Source of the DNA: Thiothrix fructosivorans
GTDB lineage: Bacteria > Pseudomonadota > Gammaproteobacteria > Thiotrichales > Thiotrichaceae
Assembly (NCBI RefSeq): GCF_017349355.1
Contig: NZ_JAFMPM010000008.1
Span: 62,001 to 126,000 of the forward strand
Reading direction: 5' to 3'
Length of the DNA stretch: 64,000 nt
This document shows positions 57,899 to 64,000 of the stretch, one piece after another. The translations under genes and the position numbers were made by a program. The notes under the pieces are model-generated. The model did not search any database. It was not told the origin of the DNA and saw only the letters and a program-made list of their open reading frames with translations. Each line of letters begins with the position of its first letter. The stretch's first letter is position 1.

Positions 57899-59800
57899 AT
57901 GTATACCCACAACACTTGGAACATTGAAGCCGCCCGCCGTCTGTATAGCATCCAGCATTGGGGTGATGGCTATTTCGACATCAATAACGCTGGCAATGTT
58001 GCCATGTGTGTCCCCGGCAATCCTGCGCAACAAGTTGATTTACATGCCCTCGCCATGCGCGTCCACAACGAAGACGGAATGCGTTTCCCACTGTTAGTAC
58101 GCTTCGTCAATGTATTGCATGATCGGGTGCAACGCTTACAAGGTGCTTTCAACCAAGCGATTGCCGATTGCGGGCAAAGCAGCCAATACACCGCGATTTA
58201 CCCCATCAAAGTCAATCAGCAACGCAGTGTCGTCCAAGAAATCCTCAAGGGCGGCGGCGCACAAGTCGGTTTGGAAGCAGGCAGTAAACCCGAACTCATG
58301 GCAGTCCTCGGTTCAGCCCCCACCGGTAGCACCATTATTTGCAACGGCTACAAAGACCGCGAATACCTGCGCCTCGCCTTGATCGGGCGGCAAATGGGGC
58401 ATCGCATTTTCATCGTCATCGAAAAGCCGTCTGAATTGCCGGAAACCCTCGAAGAAGCCGCCAAACTGGGTATCGAGCCGTTACTCGGCATTCGCACGCG
58501 TTTGTACACCCTCGGCAAAGGCAAGTGGCAAAACACGGGCGGCGAAAAATCCAAATTCGGTCTATCCGCCGCGCAAGCCTTGCACATGATCGAATACTTG
58601 CAAGCGGCGGGCAAACTCGATTGCTTGCAATTACTGCACTTCCACATGGGGTCGCAGATTGCCAATATCCAAGACATCCAACGTGGGATGCGCGAAGCCA
58701 GCCGTTATTTCGCGGAACTGCATCGCTTGGGTGCAAACATTCGTGTGGTCGATGTGGGCGGCGGTTTGGGCGTGGATTACGACGGCTCACGCTCGCGCAA
58801 CGAATGCTCAATCAATTACAGCTTGCAGGAATACGCGAATACCATTGTGCGCAGCGTGCAGGATGTGTGCGAAGAATACGAACTGCCATTCCCCGATTTC
58901 ATCTCCGAATCGGGGCGCGGGTTGACGGCGCATCACGCGGTATTAATTACCAACGTCATCGACACCGACCCCGAACAGCCGGAAACTGTGCCGGAATTGC
59001 GCGAACCCGATGATGCTGATCCGATGATCTTGCACAATCTGTTCCGCCTGTACCACAACCGCAAGCGCTTGCCGCCCTCGGAAATCTACCACGATGCGGC
59101 GTATTGGTTGGATGATGCCCACGGCATGTACGCGCACGGTTCAATCGACCTCAACCAACGGGCGCGTGCGGAAGAATTCCACCGCGCCATTTGCCGTAAA
59201 CTGCTCAGCCAGCCTGAACTGTTTGAAGCCTTAGAGCCGGAAATTCAAACCAGTTTGCAGGAAAAACTTGCCGATAAATATTTCTGCAATTTTTCACTAT
59301 TCCAGTCAATGCCGGATGCATGGGCAATCGAACAGATTTTCCCGATCATGCCGCTACACCGTTTGCAGGAAAATCCTGATCGGCGTGTCACGCTGCAAGA
59401 TTTAACCTGCGATTCCGACGGTACAGTGTCGAATTACGTGGAAAGCGGGCGCTTAGAAACGACTTTAGCGCTGCATTCGCTGCAAAAAGGGCAGCCGTAT
59501 TTGCTGGGTATTTTCATGGTAGGGGCGTATCAGGAAATCCTCGGCGATTTGCATAACTTGTTTGGTGACACCGATTCGATCAATGTGGAATTGTTGCCGG
59601 ATGGTAGCTACAAGCTGTCCGAGCCGGAACGCGGTGACACCATTGATGAGTTATTGCGCTACGTGCATTTCGAGCCGAAAGATTTGCTGGCACAATGCCG
59701 CCGCAAACTGGCTGCCGCCGTGGAGAATCCTGAGCGACAAAAAATGCTATTGCGTGAAATAGAAGCAGGTTTAATCGGTTATACTTACCTCGAAGATTAA
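57899..59800 (+). CDS. speA: Biosynthetic arginine decarboxylase
   Basis: Pyridoxal-phosphate enzyme of 633 residues that turns arginine into agmatine, the first step of one putrescine route. The PLP lysine is K104 in AIYPIKVNQQR. Other family features are LLHFHMGSQIANIQDI, VVDVGGGLGVDYDG, the SESGRGLTAHHAVLI motif and the conserved CDSDGTVSNYV near the active-site cysteine. Length equals the usual SpeA size. The ATG at 57899 follows AGGAATACC. It is the first gene after sRNA copy 2 with no other promoter signal clear to me. Confidence 0.95.
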   Translation: MYTHNTWNIEAARRLYSIQHWGDGYFDINNAGNVAMCVPGNPAQQVDLHALAMRVHNEDGMRFPLLVRFVNVLHDRVQRLQGAFNQAIADCGQSSQYTAIYPIKVNQQRSVVQEILKGGGAQVGLEAGSKPELMAVLGSAPTGSTIICNGYKDREYLRLALIGRQMGHRIFIVIEKPSELPETLEEAAKLGIEPLLGIRTRLYTLGKGKWQNTGGEKSKFGLSAAQALHMIEYLQAAGKLDCLQLLHFHMGSQIANIQDIQRGMREASRYFAELHRLGANIRVVDVGGGLGVDYDGSRSRNECSINYSLQEYANTIVRSVQDVCEEYELPFPDFISESGRGLTAHHAVLITNVIDTDPEQPETVPELREPDDADPMILHNLFRLYHNRKRLPPSEIYHDAAYWLDDAHGMYAHGSIDLNQRARAEEFHRAICRKLLSQPELFEALEPEIQTSLQEKLADKYFCNFSLFQSMPDAWAIEQIFPIMPLHRLQENPDRRVTLQDLTCDSDGTVSNYVESGRLETTLALHSLQKGQPYLLGIFMVGAYQEILGDLHNLFGDTDSINVELLPDGSYKLSEPERGDTIDELLRYVHFEPKDLLAQCRRKLAAAVENPERQKMLLREIEAGLIGYTYLED

Positions 59801-59821
59801 TGTGGGGCGGATAGGAAAGTC

Positions 59822-60556
59822 ATGGAATACGTATTGTTAGGCGTGCTGTTATTGGGCGCGGTGTTATTTTTATTGGGGTGGTTGGTAATGGCGGGGATTT
59901 GTTTCCAGCGTCATCCGGTCACGGGTTTGGTGGCGTTAATACCGGGGGTTAATCTGCTGACCTTACCTGCGATGTGGCATCGGGTCGGCGGTTGGGTTAT
60001 TACTAGCTTTATCGGCGTGTTATTGGCAGCGGTAGCATGGTTTGCGGGTGCTAATCAGCATGTTTATCGCCATGCGCAAGCGATGGGCATTCCTATTACT
60101 GCCTCTGCGCCGTCAACAGAGCCAACAGCGCGGCAACCAGCGGACGCGGCACAGCCGATGGGTGTAACACACACGATTGAGATTCCACCTGCTGCGCGAA
60201 CGACACCCGCTGGGGCGGTAACTGCCACAGCACCGGTAACACCTGTGGTTGCTTCTGCTCAACCTGCTGCGCCTAACCCAGCGGAATTGTTAGTCGGTGC
60301 GAAAGCATTGCCGAGCAGTGCGTTGTATCACGTCGTTTTCAATAGCATTGCCGTCAGTAAATTGGCTGATAATGCTGAGCAGTATGTGCGCATTGTGCAA
60401 AAAGACGGGCATCGCCGCGAAGGCAAGCTCATGACCGCCACTGCCAATGAAATTGGTTTGGAAGAGCGTATGGAAGGTGGGGCGGTCACGCGCACGATCA
60501 AATTATCCGAGATCCGTGAAGCTTTCCTCATGATGCACGAAAAGGGCAAGGAATAA
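59822..60556 (+). CDS. Membrane protein of unknown function
   Basis: Protein of 244 residues. Two or three N-terminal membrane helices (LLGVLLLGAVLFLLGWLVMAG; then WVITSFIGVLLAAVAWFAG) are followed by a Pro/Ala/Thr-rich periplasmic linker (about 90-155) and a C-terminal beta-rich domain (YHVVFNSIAVSKLADNAEQYVRIVQKDGHRREGKLMTATANEIGLEE). I do not recognise the family. It lies 21 bp after speA and just before YcgL. Confidence 0.7.
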   Translation: MEYVLLGVLLLGAVLFLLGWLVMAGICFQRHPVTGLVALIPGVNLLTLPAMWHRVGGWVITSFIGVLLAAVAWFAGANQHVYRHAQAMGIPITASAPSTEPTARQPADAAQPMGVTHTIEIPPAARTTPAGAVTATAPVTPVVASAQPAAPNPAELLVGAKALPSSALYHVVFNSIAVSKLADNAEQYVRIVQKDGHRREGKLMTATANEIGLEERMEGGAVTRTIKLSEIREAFLMMHEKGKE

Positions 60557-60560
60557 TCTT

Positions 60561-60824
60561 ATGCAATGCTATGTATACCGTAGTCGCCGCAAACCCGGCT
60601 CGTTTTTATTGTTACCCGAAAAAGATAATTTTGCGCCTGTCCCGGACGTGCTGATGACTATCTTTGGTACACCGGAATTTTCGTTCGATTTCGATTTGAG
60701 TGCTGAACGCAAGTTGGTGCTCAAGGTCGAGGCTAGTGAGTTACAGCGCGTTATTACGACTAACGGTTTCTTTTTACAGTTGCCGCCCAGTGATGAACGC
60801 GTTAATCAGGATAAGGTGTGTTAG
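60561..60824 (+). CDS. YcgL domain protein
   Basis: Small protein of 87 residues: MQCYVYRSRRKPGSFLLLPEKDNF, then MTIFGTPEFSFDFDL and a TNGFFLQLPP end. This is the YcgL fold seen across Gammaproteobacteria. It has no assigned function. It starts 4 bp after the membrane protein gene and is probably co-transcribed. Confidence 0.88.
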   Translation: MQCYVYRSRRKPGSFLLLPEKDNFAPVPDVLMTIFGTPEFSFDFDLSAERKLVLKVEASELQRVITTNGFFLQLPPSDERVNQDKVC

Positions 60825-60846
60825 GTAAGCAAAGCTAACCTGCGAC

Positions 60847-60861
60847 GCGAGAAAATCTCGC
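60847..60861. other. Short hairpin in the gap before the DUF1127 gene
   Basis: GCGAGA-AAA-TCTCGC at 60847-60861 lies between two near direct repeats GCTAACCTGC (about 60834) and GCTAACCTTGCC (about 60883). There is no T-run, so it is not a good terminator. Function unknown. Confidence 0.35.
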
Positions 60862-60925
60862 TTGTTGCAATGCAGCATTGCGGCTAACCTTGCCTCATTA
60901 CATAACGATGAATGAGGCAAACACC

Positions 60926-61132
60926 ATGAAAAGTATTATCAATATTGTGAACGATTTGTTTCACGCCAACAGTCCCGCTGCGAATACCGATGATGTCAAG
61001 AACGTCTCTGAGTTTGAAATTCGCCGTGCTATCCGTGAATTGGAAGCGTTAAGCGACCGTGATCTGAGCGATATGGGCTTGGCTCGCAGCGAAATCAAAC
61101 ACGCGGTGCGTTACGGTCGCAAAGCGGCGTAA
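60926..61132 (+). CDS. DUF1127 small regulatory-type protein
   Basis: Protein of 68 residues starting MKSIINIVNDLFHANSPAAN, with the DUF1127 (YjiS-like) signature IRRAIRELEALSDRDLSDMGLARSEI at the C-terminus. Small DUF1127 proteins in other Proteobacteria can bind RNA, but no role is known here. The ATG at 60926 has GAGG 8 bp upstream; an ATG at 60908 is in frame too. Confidence 0.83.
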   Translation: MKSIINIVNDLFHANSPAANTDDVKNVSEFEIRRAIRELEALSDRDLSDMGLARSEIKHAVRYGRKAA

Positions 61133-61193
61133 TGCGTGAGTTTTAAGGCGAGCATCGGTATATTGCGGTTTTAGCTGCGATACCGATGCTTGC

Positions 61194-63377
<2,184 letters not shown>

Positions 63378-63378
<1 letters not shown>

Positions 63379-64000
63379 TGTCGAAGAAACGTGAAATTCC
63401 GGTGTTTGCTCACCCCATCATCGAAACCCATTGCCATCTGGATTATCTGGAAGGCGACGCACTGGATGCAGCCTTGCAAGCTGCCCGCGAGGTCAATGTC
63501 GAGCGCATCATTACCATTGCGGTTTCCCCCGATAATCTGGAAAAGGTGATGACGCTGGCGCAGCATTACCCACAGGTGTGGGGTACGCAGGGGATTCACC
63601 CGCACGATGCCAACGATTACAGCGATGCGGTGGATGCGCAGATTCGTGCCAATGCCTTGCACGCCAAGATTCTGGCGATTGGCGAAATCGGGCTGGATTA
63701 CCACTACGACTATTCCGACCGCGCCAAACAGCGTGAGGCGTTTGAGCGGCAGTTACAGATTGCGATTGATTTGGAATTGCCCATCGTGGTGCATACCCGT
63801 GAGTCGGATGCGGATATGGAAGCGATTTTGCGCAATTTCGTGGGGCAAATGCCGAAGCGCGGGGTGATTCACAGCTTTACCTCTGGGCAGGCGCTGGCGG
63901 AATACTGCCTTGGCGAAGGTTTTTGTCTGGGCTTTAACGGCATTAGCACGTTTAAGGCGGCGGAAAATGTACGCGAAATTATTCGCATCACGCCTATCGA
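63378..64000 (+). CDS. TatD-family hydrolase (3' end outside window)
   Basis: Metal-dependent DNase-like hydrolase, first 207 codons. The amidohydrolase metal motif reads ETHCHLDYLEG (D is usual in place of the first E). GIHPHDAND, IGEIGLDYHYD, VVHTRESDADM and VIHSFTSG follow in the family order. The frame is open at 64000, so the last part is outside the window. ATG at 63378 overlaps the gdhA stop. Members cleave DNA or D-amino-acid tRNA-linked substrates in quality control. Confidence 0.9.

Overview
The window looks like the chromosome of a filamentous, sulfur-oxidising gammaproteobacterium, most probably Thiothrix or a close relative in Thiotrichales. This is inferred from a flavocytochrome c sulfide dehydrogenase pair, several c-type cytochromes, gammaproteobacterial housekeeping genes (rplM-rpsI, speA, YcgL, RlmA) and a type II secretion cluster. 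No database search was run, so the genus is a guess.

Layout. 1-11.6 kb: an envelope and redox region. It has a diheme cytochrome c, a cytochrome b561, a frameshifted ZIP-type transporter, two OmpR/histidine-kinase pairs, FccAB, two ferritin-like DUF2202 paralogues, three lipoproteins and a lipoprotein cytochrome c. Two promoters here share the direct repeat TTTCAG-N5-TTTCAG, a plausible target of one of the response regulators. 11.7-21.7 kb: a defence and mobile-element island. An MmeI-like restriction-modification gene is split by an ISL3 element and an IS66 element; both have perfect 8-bp target duplications, and removing both restores one 911-codon frame. A trypsin-like peptidase gene overlaps its stop codon, an identical second IS66 copy follows, and an AbiE toxin-antitoxin pair closes the island. 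21.7-25.5 kb: an HPt protein, a hybrid sensor kinase, a haem-binding periplasmic protein and tRNA-Ser(GGA).

25.6-32.6 kb: type II secretion genes (L, M, C-like and D), a small lipoprotein and an abundant-looking secreted protein. 32.7-42.8 kb: a surface polysaccharide cluster with a periplasmic PPIase-like protein, a Wzm/Wzt-type ABC exporter, an acyltransferase homologue, a methyltransferase, three family-2 glycosyltransferases and a HAD-type protein. Two coding regions here have absorbed palindromic intergenic-type repeats. 43-45.8 kb: rplM-rpsI, a porin and a cysteine-cluster protein. 45.8-51.3 kb: decaying accessory genes (AAA/PD-(D/E)XK, Fic) around a large secreted beta-helix protein. 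51.3-54.1 kb: a secreted subtilase with three C-terminal pre-peptidase domains, a likely type II secretion substrate.

54.6-57.9 kb holds the most striking signal. Two nearly identical intergenic units each have tandem TGTC-N7-GAC enhancer-like sites 22 bp apart, a spacer of about 85 bp that is not conserved, a textbook sigma-54 -24/-12 promoter, a transcript of about 140 nt with an A-rich 23-nt loop, and a rho-independent terminator. They flank two Gfo/Idh/MocA oxidoreductases and precede speA. They look like a pair of sigma-54-dependent sister small RNAs. 57.9-64 kb is ordinary core genome: speA, a membrane protein, YcgL, DUF1127, RlmA, glutamate dehydrogenase and a TatD nuclease cut by the window edge.
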